Positions 16,346 through 26,675 are shown, numbered from the stretch's first letter. The stretch is DNA of 64,000 nucleotides from DATAGF01 sp963819845 (GCA_963819845.1 CAWFXQ010000008.1:62001-126000); one strand, 5' to 3'. Program-made: numbers and translations. Notes: generated by a model not told the origin, from the letters alone.

Positions 16346-17107
16346 TCAGGCCCGGGGGAGGACGCCCCGGGCGCGGAGGTGGTCGAGGATCCCGCGGCTG
16401 ACCGCGGCGGCGATCAGGCCGGTGCGCGCGAGGAAGGCGTCGTCGGTGCCGCCGGCCCCCGCCTCGACGATCACGCGGGCGGCCGCGCGGGTGCGGTAGA
16501 AGCCGTGGAAGCTCATCATCCTGGGGTTGCCGTCGCGGGTCTGGACGCCGCCCCAGCGGCCGTACGCGCCGTTGGCCCGCGTGTAGACCGGCCGGTAGCG
16601 GGCCGCGATGCGGTGGGCGAGGTCGCGCGAGCGCCGCTCGACGCCCGGCGGCACGGCGAGGGCGGGCCGGTGCGGCGCCGAGTCGGGGTAGGGCACCGGG
16701 CTGGGCGTCCCTCCGCCCTCGCCGTGGTACCAGTTCTCCCCGTCCCCGGCGATCGCGTGGCCCGCCGCCGCGGCCCCGGCGGGAACGTCGTGGTGGAGGC
16801 TCACGAAGACCGCGCCGCGCCCGCCGTAAGGGGTCACCCGCCCGGGCGTGAGCCGGGCGTCGACCCCGGCCCGGCGCAGGCGGGCCGCCACCAGGGGGGC
16901 GACGCGGGTGGTGAAGCCGACCTCCGACCCGAAGGGCCCCGACGAGGCGCCGGTCTGGTCGCGGTAGCCGGGCTCCCGAGGGCCCGCGTGGCCCGCCTGG
17001 ACGAAGACGACCGGGGGCGCGGCCGTCGCGGCGGCCGCGGCGAGCAGGGCGGCGGCGGCCGCGGCCGCGGCGAGGGCGGCCGCTCTCAGGGCGCGCCCCC
17101 GTGCCAC
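16346..17107 (-). CDS. Secreted N-acetylmuramoyl-L-alanine amidase
   Basis: 253 residues, GTG start. A long Ala-rich signal peptide (residues 1-33, ending near 'TAAPP') is followed by an Amidase_3 zinc domain: 'VFVQAGHAG' (His), 'SEVGFTT' (Glu), 'VFVSLHHD' (His) and the catalytic Glu in 'VIVEAGAGG'. It should cut the amide bond between muramic acid and the stem peptide outside the membrane. Its start overlaps the 3' end of the upstream gene by 22 bases, so it is likely co-transcribed with that nitroreductase-like gene. Confidence 0.85.
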   Translation of the reverse strand: MARGRALRAAALAAAAAAAALLAAAAATAAPPVVFVQAGHAGPREPGYRDQTGASSGPFGSEVGFTTRVAPLVAARLRRAGVDARLTPGRVTPYGGRGAVFVSLHHDVPAGAAAAGHAIAGDGENWYHGEGGGTPSPVPYPDSAPHRPALAVPPGVERRSRDLAHRIAARYRPVYTRANGAYGRWGGVQTRDGNPRMMSFHGFYRTRAAARVIVEAGAGGTDDAFLARTGLIAAAVSRGILDHLRARGVLPRA

Positions 17108-18354
17108 AGCTCCATGTGGCGGCGGTGGAGGTCGGAGTACGCGCCGTCGGCGTAGTGGCGGTCGTAGAAGCCGAGGTCGAGGTGGTGGGCCTGAAGCACG
17201 AGGCGCACGAACATGGGGTCGATGAACGCCGGGAAGCGCCCGTAGGAGTCGAGCACGCTCTGGGTGAAGGCGACCACGATCTCGATCGTCTCGTCGGTCG
17301 GGTCCTCGCGCCCGGCCAGGACGGCGCGCGGGTCGGCGTAGGGCGACGCGGCCGCCGGGTCGGCGCGGCGCTCGGCGAGGAACCGCTCGACGGCCTCGCG
17401 CATGTCGGCGACGTACGGCGGGCAGAGCCCCTCGTGCACCCCGGCGCGACCCACGGGCACCGGCCGCGCGTGGGCGCGGGGCGTCCGGCCGGGCGTCACG
17501 AAGTCGAAGCCGAGGCCCCGGTGGGCGGGGTCGGCGCCCAGCAGGTGGTGCGGCAGGAAGCCGGTGAAGGCCCAGCCGCCCAGGCCCAGCGCCTGGAGGG
17601 CCAGGTTCATGTTCTGGCAGATGAAGGCGCCCTCGACGTTGAGGGTGGTCAGCACGCGCAGCTCGAGGTCGAAGAGCGAGATCTCCGTGCGCCCGAGCCG
17701 CCCCGACGCGATCCACGGCTCGAGGCCGCACGCGCCGCCGCCGAGCTCGTCGACGATCGCGAAGCGGTTGCGCTCGTCGAAGTAGATGAACAGCAGCGTG
17801 AGGTACTCCACGGTGGTGTTGGTGACCGGCACGAACAGGGTCGTGCCCGGCCGGTTGGCGTTCCAGGCGTTGAAGGCGAACAGGCCCGGCTCGCCGGTGG
17901 GCAGGTCCGCCCGGCCCTCCTCGAGGGTCTCGCGCGTGCCCCGGAACAGGCGCACCATCGCCTCGGCCGCGTCGGCCGGCCGCGAGGGCGCCGGGGCGCC
18001 CTCGGGCTCGCGCCCGCGGAGGCGCACGACGTGGAGGCCGGCGTCGTTGGTGAAGAACAGCTCGGTCGAGTGCGAGTTGACCGAGCAGGGCCAGGAGCGG
18101 CCGATCCACCGGTGCATCCACGACAGCCCGTCGGGAGGCAGGTCGCCGAGAGCCAGCCCGGTCACGCCCGTCCCGAGCCAGACCAGCACGGCCTCCTCCA
18201 GCTCGGTGAGCGGCTCGGGCTCGGCCTCGGAGCGGTGCGCCAACGGGCCGGACGGGAGCTCCATCCCCAGGCCGAAGCGCCGCGAGCGGCGGGTCATGAG
18301 GGCGTCGGCGAGAGGGAGCTCGAGCGCCTCCCTCAGGCCGGGGGGCAGGTCCAC
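17086..18354 (-). CDS. Nitroreductase-fold-like conserved protein, function unknown
   Basis: 422 residues from a GTG near 'MDLPPGLREALELPLADALMTRRSRRFG'. The 'RRSxRxF' segment near the N-terminus is typical of nitroreductase/SagB-type flavoproteins, and central segments such as 'GWAFTGFLPHHLLG' fit that fold loosely. Much of the rest ('LFVPVTNTTVEYLTLLFIYFDERNRFAIVD') is not diagnostic. I regard it as a conserved FMN-binding-like protein with unproven chemistry. Followed by an overlapping secreted amidase; no obvious biosynthetic partners. Confidence 0.6.
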   Translation of the reverse strand: MDLPPGLREALELPLADALMTRRSRRFGLGMELPSGPLAHRSEAEPEPLTELEEAVLVWLGTGVTGLALGDLPPDGLSWMHRWIGRSWPCSVNSHSTELFFTNDAGLHVVRLRGREPEGAPAPSRPADAAEAMVRLFRGTRETLEEGRADLPTGEPGLFAFNAWNANRPGTTLFVPVTNTTVEYLTLLFIYFDERNRFAIVDELGGGACGLEPWIASGRLGRTEISLFDLELRVLTTLNVEGAFICQNMNLALQALGLGGWAFTGFLPHHLLGADPAHRGLGFDFVTPGRTPRAHARPVPVGRAGVHEGLCPPYVADMREAVERFLAERRADPAAASPYADPRAVLAGREDPTDETIEIVVAFTQSVLDSYGRFPAFIDPMFVRLVLQAHHLDLGFYDRHYADGAYSDLHRRHMELWHGGAP

Positions 18355-18380
18355 GCCACCCAGTCTAGGGGGCCGCCCTC

Positions 18381-18767
18381 CTACTCCTCGGTGACCTCGA
18401 GCACCGAGAGGATGTTGCCCGCCGGGTCGCGGAACCACGCGATCGTGGGGCCGCCCTGGCCGCGGGCCACGCCGCGCTCGTCGGTCCGGAGCCACTCCGT
18501 GTCGTAGACCTCGAAGCGCACCCCGGCGGCCGTGAGGCCGTCGACGACGCGATCGACGTCGTTGACCGGGAAGTTGAGGATCGTGTAGGTCGCCGGCTCG
18601 TGGTCGGGCTTGGGGTAGACCAGCACGTCCCGGCCGCCGGGCAGGTGCAGGGTCATGAGGTCGTTCTCCTCCGAGACCTCGATGCCCAGGACGCCGCCGT
18701 AGAACTCCCTCGCGGCGGCGATGTCGGGCACGGCGAAGCCGGAGAAGGCGGGCGAGTCGCTCAGCAT
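18381..18767 (-). CDS. VOC/glyoxalase-like domain protein
   Basis: 128 residues, one glyoxalase/bleomycin-resistance/dioxygenase fold: 'FAVPDIAAAREFYGGVLGIEVS' start, 'VLVYPKPDHEPATYTILNF' and 'IAWFRDPAGNILSVLE' at the end. Metal ligands would be the first-strand residue and the late Glu, as in the family, but the substrate is unknown. ATG overlaps the stop of the upstream MFS gene (TGCTGA junction) and is preceded by GAGGGAGGAAC; third gene of the sigma factor-MFS-VOC operon, so an antibiotic or toxicant resistance role is plausible. Confidence 0.85.
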   Translation of the reverse strand: MLSDSPAFSGFAVPDIAAAREFYGGVLGIEVSEENDLMTLHLPGGRDVLVYPKPDHEPATYTILNFPVNDVDRVVDGLTAAGVRFEVYDTEWLRTDERGVARGQGGPTIAWFRDPAGNILSVLEVTEE

Positions 18768-20323
18768 GTCGTTCCTCCCTCGATCGTGGTCTGCTGCGGG
18801 CGCTCGGGGCTGGCCCCCGGGCCCGGGTCGCGCAGGAGCAGGGCGGCCGCCGCGGCCAGCGACGCGGCGAGCGCGGCGGCGGCCAGCGAGGCCACCTGCA
18901 TCCCGCTGGTGAAGGCGGAGGCGGCGGCGTCGAGCACGCCGGCCGGCAGGTCGCCGGCCGCGCCGGCCGCGCCGCCGAGGCTGTCGCGCGCGGCGCCGGC
19001 GGCCTCGGGCGGCACCTCGGGCGGGACGGCGTCGTCGATCTCGCGACGATAGACGGCCGCGCCGATCGTGCCGAGCAGCGCGATGCCGAGCGCCCCGCCG
19101 AGCTCGGCGCTCGTCTCGGACAGCCCCGAGGCCATGCCGGCGCGGGCCGGGGGCGCCGCTCGCACGATGAGGTCGGTGCTGAGCGTGACCGCGGGCGACA
19201 CGCCCAGCCCCAGCACCACCGACGCGGCGACGACGAGCGCCAGGGAGTCGCCGTCGATGAGGCTCAGGAGCCCGAACGCGACCGCGGCCAGGGCGAGGCC
19301 GGCGGCCACGGCGGCGCCCGCCCGGACGCGGCCGGCGACCGCCGGGGCCAGCATCGAGCCGGCGATGAAGCCGGCCGACGACGGCAGCGTCCAGAGGCCC
19401 GCCTCGAGCGGCGAGAGGCCGAGCACGAGCTGGAGGTACTGGGCGATGAAGAAGAACCCCCCGAAGGCGATCAGCAGCGCGGCCCCGTTCGTCGCGAGCG
19501 CCGCGCTGAAGGCGGGTACCCGGAAGAGGCGCATGTCGATCATCGGGTCGGCGAGGCGCCGCTGGCGGCGCACGAACGCCGCCCCCACCATGAGCCCGGC
19601 GGCGAGCGCGAGCAGCGGCTCCCACCCCGGGCCGTGCTCGGCGATCCGCTTGACGCCGTACACCGCGGCCAGCACCGCGGCCAGCGACAGGGCGGCGCTT
19701 CGCAGGTCGAGGCGCCCCGCGCCGGGGTCGCGGAACTCGGGCAGCAGGCGCGGGCCCACGACCAGCAGCGCCGCCATCACGGGCACCGCGAGCAGGAACA
19801 CCGAGCCCCACCAGAAGACCTCCAGAAGCAGGCCGCCGGCCAGGGGGCCGATGGCCGCCCCGGCCGAGAACGACGTCGCCCAGACGGCGATGGCGAGCGT
19901 GCGCTGCCGGTCGTCGAGGAACATGTTGCGGATCAGCGACAGCGTCGAGGGGGCCAGCGTCGCCGCCGCGACGCCGAGGAGCGCCCGCGAGACGATGAGC
20001 ATCTCGGCGCTGGTCGAGAACGCGGCCAGGACCGACGCGGCGCCGAAGGCGGCGGCGCCGGTCAGCAGCAGCCGGCGGCGCCCGATGCGGTCGCCCAGGG
20101 TGCCCATCGTGATCAGCAGGCCGGCCAGCAGGAACCCGTAGATGTCCGAGATCCACAGCAGCTGCTGGGCGCTCGGCTCCAGGTCGGCGCTGAGCTCCGG
20201 GACGGCCAGGAACAGGACGGTCAGGTCCATCGAGTAGAGCAGGCAGGGGAGGGCGATCACCGCCAGCCCGATCCACTCGCGCCGCCCGGCCCGCGGCGGC
20301 GCCGCGCCGGTCACAGCCTCCAT
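18761..20323 (-). CDS. MFS drug-resistance transporter, DHA2 (14-TMS, EmrB/QacA) family
   Basis: 520 residues, 14 hydrophobic segments. 'LPCLLYSMDLTVLFLAVPELSADL' at segment 1 and motif A 'GTLGDRIGRRRLLL' between segments 2 and 3 define the family; motif C in segment 5 is 'GAAIGPLAGGLLLE'. Starts at the ATG of 'MEAVTGAAPP' rather than 22 codons upstream. Lies between an ECF sigma gene and a VOC protein, all on one strand with tiny gaps, implying co-regulated efflux of a toxic compound. Confidence 0.9.
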   Translation of the reverse strand: MEAVTGAAPPRAGRREWIGLAVIALPCLLYSMDLTVLFLAVPELSADLEPSAQQLLWISDIYGFLLAGLLITMGTLGDRIGRRRLLLTGAAAFGAASVLAAFSTSAEMLIVSRALLGVAAATLAPSTLSLIRNMFLDDRQRTLAIAVWATSFSAGAAIGPLAGGLLLEVFWWGSVFLLAVPVMAALLVVGPRLLPEFRDPGAGRLDLRSAALSLAAVLAAVYGVKRIAEHGPGWEPLLALAAGLMVGAAFVRRQRRLADPMIDMRLFRVPAFSAALATNGAALLIAFGGFFFIAQYLQLVLGLSPLEAGLWTLPSSAGFIAGSMLAPAVAGRVRAGAAVAAGLALAAVAFGLLSLIDGDSLALVVAASVVLGLGVSPAVTLSTDLIVRAAPPARAGMASGLSETSAELGGALGIALLGTIGAAVYRREIDDAVPPEVPPEAAGAARDSLGGAAGAAGDLPAGVLDAAASAFTSGMQVASLAAAALAASLAAAAALLLRDPGPGASPERPQQTTIEGGTTC

Positions 20324-20354
20324 CGGTCCCACCTCCGCCGTCGATGATCCGTCG

Positions 20355-21380
<1,026 letters not shown>

Positions 21381-21533
21381 CGTCCCCCCCGGGATCGCCC
21401 ATCGCTGACAAGACCGGCGCGGGCGCCCCGATTCATCGCTCCCGCCGGATCCGACGGCCGGCGGCAGGGCCGGGTACGTCCGGGGGGCTGTGGTAGGTAT
21501 CCCCGGGACAGTCGGCGTTCCCGGAGGGCTGAC

Positions 21534-23276
21534 ATGGGCATGAGCGTGCTCGTCGAGCGGGACGTGATGGTCCGGATGCGCGACGGGGTGAAGCTCGCCA
21601 CCGACGTCTACCGGCCCGCCGATGGCGGTCCCTGGCCGGTGCTGCTGGAGCGGACGCCCTACAGCAAGTCGTTCGCGTGGTTCACCGCGGGCCTGATCGT
21701 CAACCCGCTGGTCGCCGTGGAGCGCGGCTACGCCGTGGTCGTGCAGGACACGCGCGGCCGGCACGCCTCGCAGGGGCCGTTCGAGCCGTTCGTCCACGAG
21801 GCCGACGACGGGTACGACGCCGTCGAGTGGGCGGCCGCGCAGCCCTGGAGCACCGGCGACGTCGGGGTCTTCGGGTCGAGCTACCTGGGCGTCACGGCGC
21901 TCCAGGCGGCCCTGGCGGCGCCGCCCCACCTCAAGGCCGCCGTCTCCTACCTGACCGGGGCGAACTACCACGACGGGTGGGCCTACTCGGGCGGGGCCTT
22001 CGAGCTCTCGTTCAACCTCTGGTGGACCAGCTTCCTCGCCTGGGACACGTTCACCCGCACGCGCCTCAAGACGCGGGAGCGCGACGCGACGCTGGCCGCG
22101 CTGGCGGAGGTCGCCTCGGACTGGGAGACGGCCGCCCACCACCTCCCGCTCAGCGACCTGCCCGCCTTCCGCAAGGTGGCGCCCTACTGGCGCGAGTGGC
22201 TGGAGCACCCCTCGTACGACGCCTTCTGGAAGCGGATCGACCAGACCGCCAAGGCCGGCCGGCTGAAGGCGCCGCTGCTGCAGGTCGCCGGCTGGTACGA
22301 CAACTTCTGCCGCGGCCACCTCGACCTCCACGCGGCGATGCAGGGCGCGCGCGGCCGGGCGCGCAGCCGCTCGCGGCTGGTGATCGGCCCCTGGGACCAC
22401 GAGGCCTACCTCTCGGTGCGGCCCACGTCCTCGGGCAGCCGCGAGTTCGGGCCGGCCGCCGTGGGCGGCGTCACCCTGATGGCCGACCTCGTGCTCGGGT
22501 GGTTCGACCAGTGGCTGAAGGGCGAGGGGTCGTCGGCCGCGTCCGACGCGGCGCCGGTGCGGTACTTCGTGATGGGCGAGGACCGCTGGGCGGGGGCCCT
22601 CACCTGGCCGCCCAAGCACCGGGCCACGCCCTGGTACCTGCGCAGCGGCGGCCGCGCCAACAGCCGCCGCGGCGACGGGGCGCTGTCGGCCGACAAGCCC
22701 GGGCCCGAGCCGCCCGACAGCTTCCTCTACGACCCCGCCGACCCGGTGCCCTCGGTGGGCGGCCGCACCCTGGCGCCGGTCTTCGGCCCCGGGGGGATCC
22801 AGGACCAGTCCGACGTCGAGCTCCGCGACGACGTGCTGGTCTACACCTCCCCCCTGCTCACGGCCCCGGTGTCGATCGCCGGCCCGGTGACCGCGGTGCT
22901 GCACGTCTCGTCCAGCGCCCCCGACACCGATGTCACGGCCAAGCTGGTCGACGTCCAGCCGGACGGCTTCTGCGCCAACGTGGCCGAGGGGATCATCCGC
23001 GCCCGCTACCGCGAGGGGCCGGGGCGCGAGCGCCTGCTCACCCCGGGCGAGGACGCGGAGCTCACGGTCGACCTCTGGCACGTGGCGCACATGTTCCGCA
23101 CCGGACATGCGATCCGGCTCGAGGTCAGCAGCAGCAACTTCCCCCGCTTCGACCGCAACCTGAACTGCGCCACCAGCCCCGGGCAGGCCGGGCCCGACGA
23201 GATGCAGGTCGCGATCCAGCAGGTCCTCCACGACCCCGGCCACCTCTCGCGGCTGGTGCTGCCCGTGGTGAGCTGA
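21534..23276 (+). CDS. CocE/NonD family (S15) alpha/beta hydrolase
   Basis: 580 residues. N-terminal X-Pro dipeptidyl-peptidase-type alpha/beta hydrolase with nucleophile Ser in 'VGVFGSSYLGVTALQAA', the preceding 'VVQDTRGRHASQG' strand, and His late in 'VIGPWDHEAYL'; C-terminal jelly-roll 'VTAVLHVSSSAPDTDVTAKLVDV' and 'SSNFPRFDRNLN'. Likely an acyl-ester, cocaine-esterase-like or peptidase enzyme in the cytoplasm (no signal peptide). ATG follows GGAGGG. Stands alone between the sigma gene and the mutase operon. Confidence 0.88.
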   Translation: MGMSVLVERDVMVRMRDGVKLATDVYRPADGGPWPVLLERTPYSKSFAWFTAGLIVNPLVAVERGYAVVVQDTRGRHASQGPFEPFVHEADDGYDAVEWAAAQPWSTGDVGVFGSSYLGVTALQAALAAPPHLKAAVSYLTGANYHDGWAYSGGAFELSFNLWWTSFLAWDTFTRTRLKTRERDATLAALAEVASDWETAAHHLPLSDLPAFRKVAPYWREWLEHPSYDAFWKRIDQTAKAGRLKAPLLQVAGWYDNFCRGHLDLHAAMQGARGRARSRSRLVIGPWDHEAYLSVRPTSSGSREFGPAAVGGVTLMADLVLGWFDQWLKGEGSSAASDAAPVRYFVMGEDRWAGALTWPPKHRATPWYLRSGGRANSRRGDGALSADKPGPEPPDSFLYDPADPVPSVGGRTLAPVFGPGGIQDQSDVELRDDVLVYTSPLLTAPVSIAGPVTAVLHVSSSAPDTDVTAKLVDVQPDGFCANVAEGIIRARYREGPGRERLLTPGEDAELTVDLWHVAHMFRTGHAIRLEVSSSNFPRFDRNLNCATSPGQAGPDEMQVAIQQVLHDPGHLSRLVLPVVS

Positions 23277-23400
23277 CGCCTCAGCCTGAGTCGCGGTAGA
23301 CCAAGGGCAGCACGCAACCGCCTCGCGTCTCGACCGCGCGCCGGAAAGCTCTGATGGGATCGTTCATCGGGCCATCGTCCACCGGTGCCGCGGGGTGCGG

Positions 23401-23847
23401 CTACCGCTGCGTCGAGCGGCGATCCCCCGGATCGACAGCGGACGGCGGGAGGTCCCGGGCCGCCCCGCGCATCGTCGCGACGACCTCGTCGGAGGAGGCG
23501 CCCGGCCCCAGGACGGCGGCGACGCCCGCCTCCCTCAGCTCCTCCGCATCGCGGGCGGGGATGATCCCCCCGATCACCACCGGGGTCGCCAGGCCCCGCT
23601 CACGGAGCGCCGCGACCATGGCCGGCGCCAGCGTGAGGTGGCTCGCGTTGTGCATGGAGATGCCCACGAGGTCGGCGTCCTCCTGCTCGGCGACGCTCGC
23701 CACGGCCTCCGGCGTCTGGCGCAGGCCCAGGTAGACGACCTCCATGCCGGCGTCGCGCAGCATGCGCGCCACCACCTTCAGCCCGCGGTCGTGTCCGTCG
23801 AGCCCGAGCTTGGCGAGCACGACCCGGGTCGCGACCCCGCCGGTCAC
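23401..23847 (-). CDS. Cobalamin-binding small subunit of acyl-CoA mutase
   Basis: 148 residues. B12-binding Rossmann domain with lower-axial ligand motif 'LDGHDRGLKVVARMLRDAGMEVVYLG' (DxHxxG), 'VGISMHNASH' and 'PVVIGGIIPARDAEELREAG'. Partner of the 548-residue large subunit: GTG overlaps the large-subunit stop (GTGA). In methylmalonyl-CoA mutases of many Actinobacteria this domain is fused; here it is separate, as in split mcmA1/A2 or icmAB systems. Confidence 0.92.
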   Translation of the reverse strand: MTGGVATRVVLAKLGLDGHDRGLKVVARMLRDAGMEVVYLGLRQTPEAVASVAEQEDADLVGISMHNASHLTLAPAMVAALRERGLATPVVIGGIIPARDAEELREAGVAAVLGPGASSDEVVATMRGAARDLPPSAVDPGDRRSTQR

Positions 23848-25490
23848 ACCGTGATCCGCTCGACGTAGGTGCCGAACACCGACTCGAGGGCCTCCGTGAC
23901 CTCGCCCTCGGTGGCGTGCGCCCGCGCCGCGTCGATCAGGGGCGGCATCAGGTTGCGCGGCGGGTCGGCCGCCGCCGCGGCGAGCTCGCGGAGGGCCGCG
24001 GCGACGGCCGCGGCGTCGCGCTCGCCGCGCACGTTGGCCAGGCGCCGGAGCTGGTAGTCCTCGACCGTCGGGTCGATGCGGAGCGCCTCCTCGGCCGGCC
24101 CCTCGTCGCCCTCGGTGAAGGCGTTGACGCCGACGACGATCCGGCGCCCCGCGTTGACCTCGCGCTCGAAGCGGTAGGCCGAGTCGGCGATCTCGGCCAT
24201 GAACCAGCCGCTCTCGATGCCCTCGTAGACGCCCTCGAGGATCGACCCGCCGCCGAGCTCCAGGAGGTGGGCGAAGACCTCCTCGGCCCGGCGCTCCATC
24301 TCGTCGGTCATCCACTCGACGTAGGCGGCGCCGCCGAGCGGGTCGGCCACGTCCGCAACCCCCGTCTCGTGGGCGACGATCTGCTGGGTGCGGAGGGCGA
24401 TCCGGGCGGCCCTCTCGGAGGGCAGCGCGAGCGCCTCGTCGTAGGCGTCGGTGTGCAGGCTCTGGGTCCCCGCCAGCGCCGCGGCCAGCGCCTGGAGGGC
24501 GACGCGGGCGATGTTGATCTCGGGCTGGCCGGCGGTCAGGGACACCCCTGCCGTCTGGGTGTGGAAGCGGCACAGCAGGCTGCGCTCGTCGCGCGCGCCG
24601 TAGCGCTCGCGCATCCAGCGGGCCCAGATGCGGCGCGCGGCGCGCAGCTTGCCGATCTCCTCGAAGAGGTCGATGTGGCAGTTGAAGAAGAAGCTCAGGC
24701 GCGGCGCGAAGGCGTCGACCGGCAGGCCGGCCGCGACCGCCGCCTCGACGTAGGCGAAGCCGTTGGCCAGCGTGAAGGCCAGCTCCTGGGCGGCCGTGCT
24801 CCCCGCCTCGCGGATGTGGTACCCCGAGACCGAGACCGGGTGCCAGCGCGGCATCTCGGCCGTGGTGAACGCGATCATGTCGGTGACCAGGCGCACCGAG
24901 GGGCGGGGCGGGAAGAGGTACTCCTTCTGGGCCTGGTACTCCTTGAGGATGTCGTTCTGGATCGTGCCGGCGAGGTCCCCCCGGGCCACCCCGGCGCGCT
25001 CGGCGGCCGCGACGTACATCGCGAGGATGAACGCCGCGGGGCCGTTCACGGTCATGGAGGTCGAGACCGACCCCAGGTCGATCCCCGCGAAGAGGTCCTC
25101 GATGTCCACGAGCGTGTCGACGGCAACCCCGGCCCGGCCCACCTCGCCGCGGGCGAGGGGGCTGTCCGAGTCGCGGCCCATCAGGGTGGGCATGTCGAAG
25201 GCGGTCGACAGGCCGGTGCCGCCGGCCCGCAGCAGCTCCTTGAAGCGGGCGTTGGTGTCGTCGGCCGTGCCGAAGCCCGCGAACATGCGCATGGTCCAGA
25301 GGCGCGACCGGTACATCGACGGGTAGACGCCGCGCGTGTAGGGGTACTGGCCCGGGTAGGGCGGGTCGCCGTACACGCCGTCCACCGGGACGCCGGACAT
25401 CGTCTCGAACGGCCCCTCGCGCAGCGGCGACGCCGCCCAGGCCGCCTCCCACTCCGCGCGCGGGTCCCCGGGCTCCGGGGTGTGGGTCAC
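23844..25490 (-). CDS. Methylmalonyl-CoA mutase family, large (acyl-CoA-binding) subunit
   Basis: 548 residues: the TIM barrel without the B12 domain. Signature segments: 'WTMRMFAGFGTADDTNARFKELL', 'GLSTAFDMPTLMGRDSDSPLARGEVGRAG', 'SVSTSMTVNGPA', 'GTIQNDILKEYQAQ' and 'SGYHIREAGSTAAQELAFTLANGFAYVE'. It isomerises an acyl-CoA (succinyl/methylmalonyl or a related pair) by radical chemistry with the adjacent small subunit. The motif set favours methylmalonyl-CoA-like mutases but cannot exclude isobutyryl- or other-acyl mutases. No MeaB chaperone or epimerase is in the window. GTG start with GGAGG; divergent from a MarR gene. Confidence 0.9.
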   Translation of the reverse strand: MTHTPEPGDPRAEWEAAWAASPLREGPFETMSGVPVDGVYGDPPYPGQYPYTRGVYPSMYRSRLWTMRMFAGFGTADDTNARFKELLRAGGTGLSTAFDMPTLMGRDSDSPLARGEVGRAGVAVDTLVDIEDLFAGIDLGSVSTSMTVNGPAAFILAMYVAAAERAGVARGDLAGTIQNDILKEYQAQKEYLFPPRPSVRLVTDMIAFTTAEMPRWHPVSVSGYHIREAGSTAAQELAFTLANGFAYVEAAVAAGLPVDAFAPRLSFFFNCHIDLFEEIGKLRAARRIWARWMRERYGARDERSLLCRFHTQTAGVSLTAGQPEINIARVALQALAAALAGTQSLHTDAYDEALALPSERAARIALRTQQIVAHETGVADVADPLGGAAYVEWMTDEMERRAEEVFAHLLELGGGSILEGVYEGIESGWFMAEIADSAYRFEREVNAGRRIVVGVNAFTEGDEGPAEEALRIDPTVEDYQLRRLANVRGERDAAAVAAALRELAAAAADPPRNLMPPLIDAARAHATEGEVTEALESVFGTYVERITV

Positions 25491-25554
25491 CGCCCCTCCA
25501 TCTGTGGAGGTTCAGATATCGGACGTCAAGCTATATCACCCGTAGAGTTGCCGC
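25491..25554. promoter_or_regulatory. Mutase/marR divergent control region
   Basis: 64 bases between divergent starts. Contains a 6-base stem CCTCCA-TCTG-TGGAGG (25495-25510) whose TGGAGG arm includes the mutase ribosome site on the other strand, and a GATAT...ATATC inverted repeat (25515-25519 and 25533-25537) centred on GGACGTC, plausible MarR binding site. AT-rich for this genome. Confidence 0.45.
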
Positions 25555-26052
25555 GTGCCGCGCGACCCCGACCTGATCGCGGAGGCCCGGCGCAACTGGG
25601 AGGCGCACGGCTGGGGCCGCCCCGAGGCCATGGTGGCCGCGACCTCGATCGCCCGCGCCCAGCAGATCGTGCTGGCCCGCGTCGATGCCGCGCTCGCGCC
25701 CTTCGGGCTCACGTTCTCGCGCTTCGAGGCGCTCGCGCTGCTGCACTTCTCGCGCCGGGGCGCCCTGCCGATGGGCAAGATCGGCGCGCGGCTCCAGGTG
25801 CACCCGACCAGCGCCACCAACACCGTGAACCGCCTCGAGGCGGACGGGCTGGTGCGGCGGACGGCCTCCGGGGGCGACCGGCGCACGGTCCTGGCCGAGA
25901 TCACCCCCGACGGGCGCCGGGTGGTGGTCGCGGCGGCCGGCGCCCTGGCCGACGCCGACCTCGGGCTCGCGGGCCTGACCGAGCGGGAGCTGGCGCGCGT
26001 GCACGACGCGCTCCTGCCGCTCCGCCGCGGGGCGGGCGACCTCCTCGGATGA
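25555..26052 (+). CDS. MarR family transcriptional regulator
   Basis: 165 residues, GTG start. 'GLTFSRFEALALLHFSRRGALPMGKIGARLQVHPTSATNTVNRLEADGLVRR' forms the winged helix and 'GDRRTVLAEITPDGRR' the wing. This MarR type, beginning 'DPDLIAEARRNWEAHGWG', often sits next to acyl-CoA metabolism genes. Divergent from the B12-dependent mutase operon across a 64-base gap with inverted repeats, so it probably represses the mutase until an acyl-CoA ligand accumulates. Confidence 0.88.
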   Translation: MPRDPDLIAEARRNWEAHGWGRPEAMVAATSIARAQQIVLARVDAALAPFGLTFSRFEALALLHFSRRGALPMGKIGARLQVHPTSATNTVNRLEADGLVRRTASGGDRRTVLAEITPDGRRVVVAAAGALADADLGLAGLTERELARVHDALLPLRRGAGDLLG

Positions 26053-26060
26053 GAAGGCCC

Positions 26061-26675
26061 CTAGGCCGCCGGGGCGGCCTTGTGCTGCAGCAGGAGGGCG
26101 CCGACCTCCTGGGCGCGGCGCGCCGCCCAGCGGTCGCCCTCGCCGGCGGCCACGATCGAGCCCTTCATGAGGATGTGCCACTGGCGGGCGAAGTCGTCGG
26201 GGTCGGCCACGCCGGCCTCGGTCGCCAGGGCCTGGAGGAAGGCCCGGATGTTGGCCAGGTGGTCGGCGCTGGCGCGGTGGACGTCGTGCGCGGAGTCGGT
26301 GATCTCGAGCAGGACGTTGATGAACGAGCAGCCCTCGAAGTCGGGCTGGGCGAACCAGCCGTCGAACACGTCGAAGATCGCCAGCAGCCGGCCGGCCGGG
26401 TCGGCGCTGCGCGCCTCGACCTCGGTCTGCAGCCACGCGTGCGTCCAGCGGTCCTCGCGGCGCTCCAGGAACGCCAGGACGAGTGCGTCCTTGGACGAGA
26501 AGTGCCGGTACAGGGTCATGCGCGCGACGCCCGAGCGCTCGATGATCGCATCGATCCCCACCGCGCGGATGCCCTGGTGGGAGAAGAGATCGTAGGCCGC
26601 CTCGAGGATGCGCTCGCGCGCGTCGACGCCGGCGCCCTGGGCGGGGCTCTCGACGGCGGATGGCGGCGGGCTCAT
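26061..26675 (-). CDS. TetR family transcriptional regulator
   Basis: 204 residues. TetR_N helix-turn-helix: 'ARERILEAAYDLFSHQGIRAVGIDAIIERSGVARMTLYRHFSSKDALVLAFLERRE'. The ligand domain is of the type that follows LmrA/YxaF-like regulators. Convergent with the MarR gene; its likely operator lies in the AT-containing block upstream (26751-26798). The gene that would normally be divergent, a methyltransferase, is decayed. Confidence 0.85.
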   Translation of the reverse strand: MSPPPSAVESPAQGAGVDARERILEAAYDLFSHQGIRAVGIDAIIERSGVARMTLYRHFSSKDALVLAFLERREDRWTHAWLQTEVEARSADPAGRLLAIFDVFDGWFAQPDFEGCSFINVLLEITDSAHDVHRASADHLANIRAFLQALATEAGVADPDDFARQWHILMKGSIVAAGEGDRWAARRAQEVGALLLQHKAAPAA

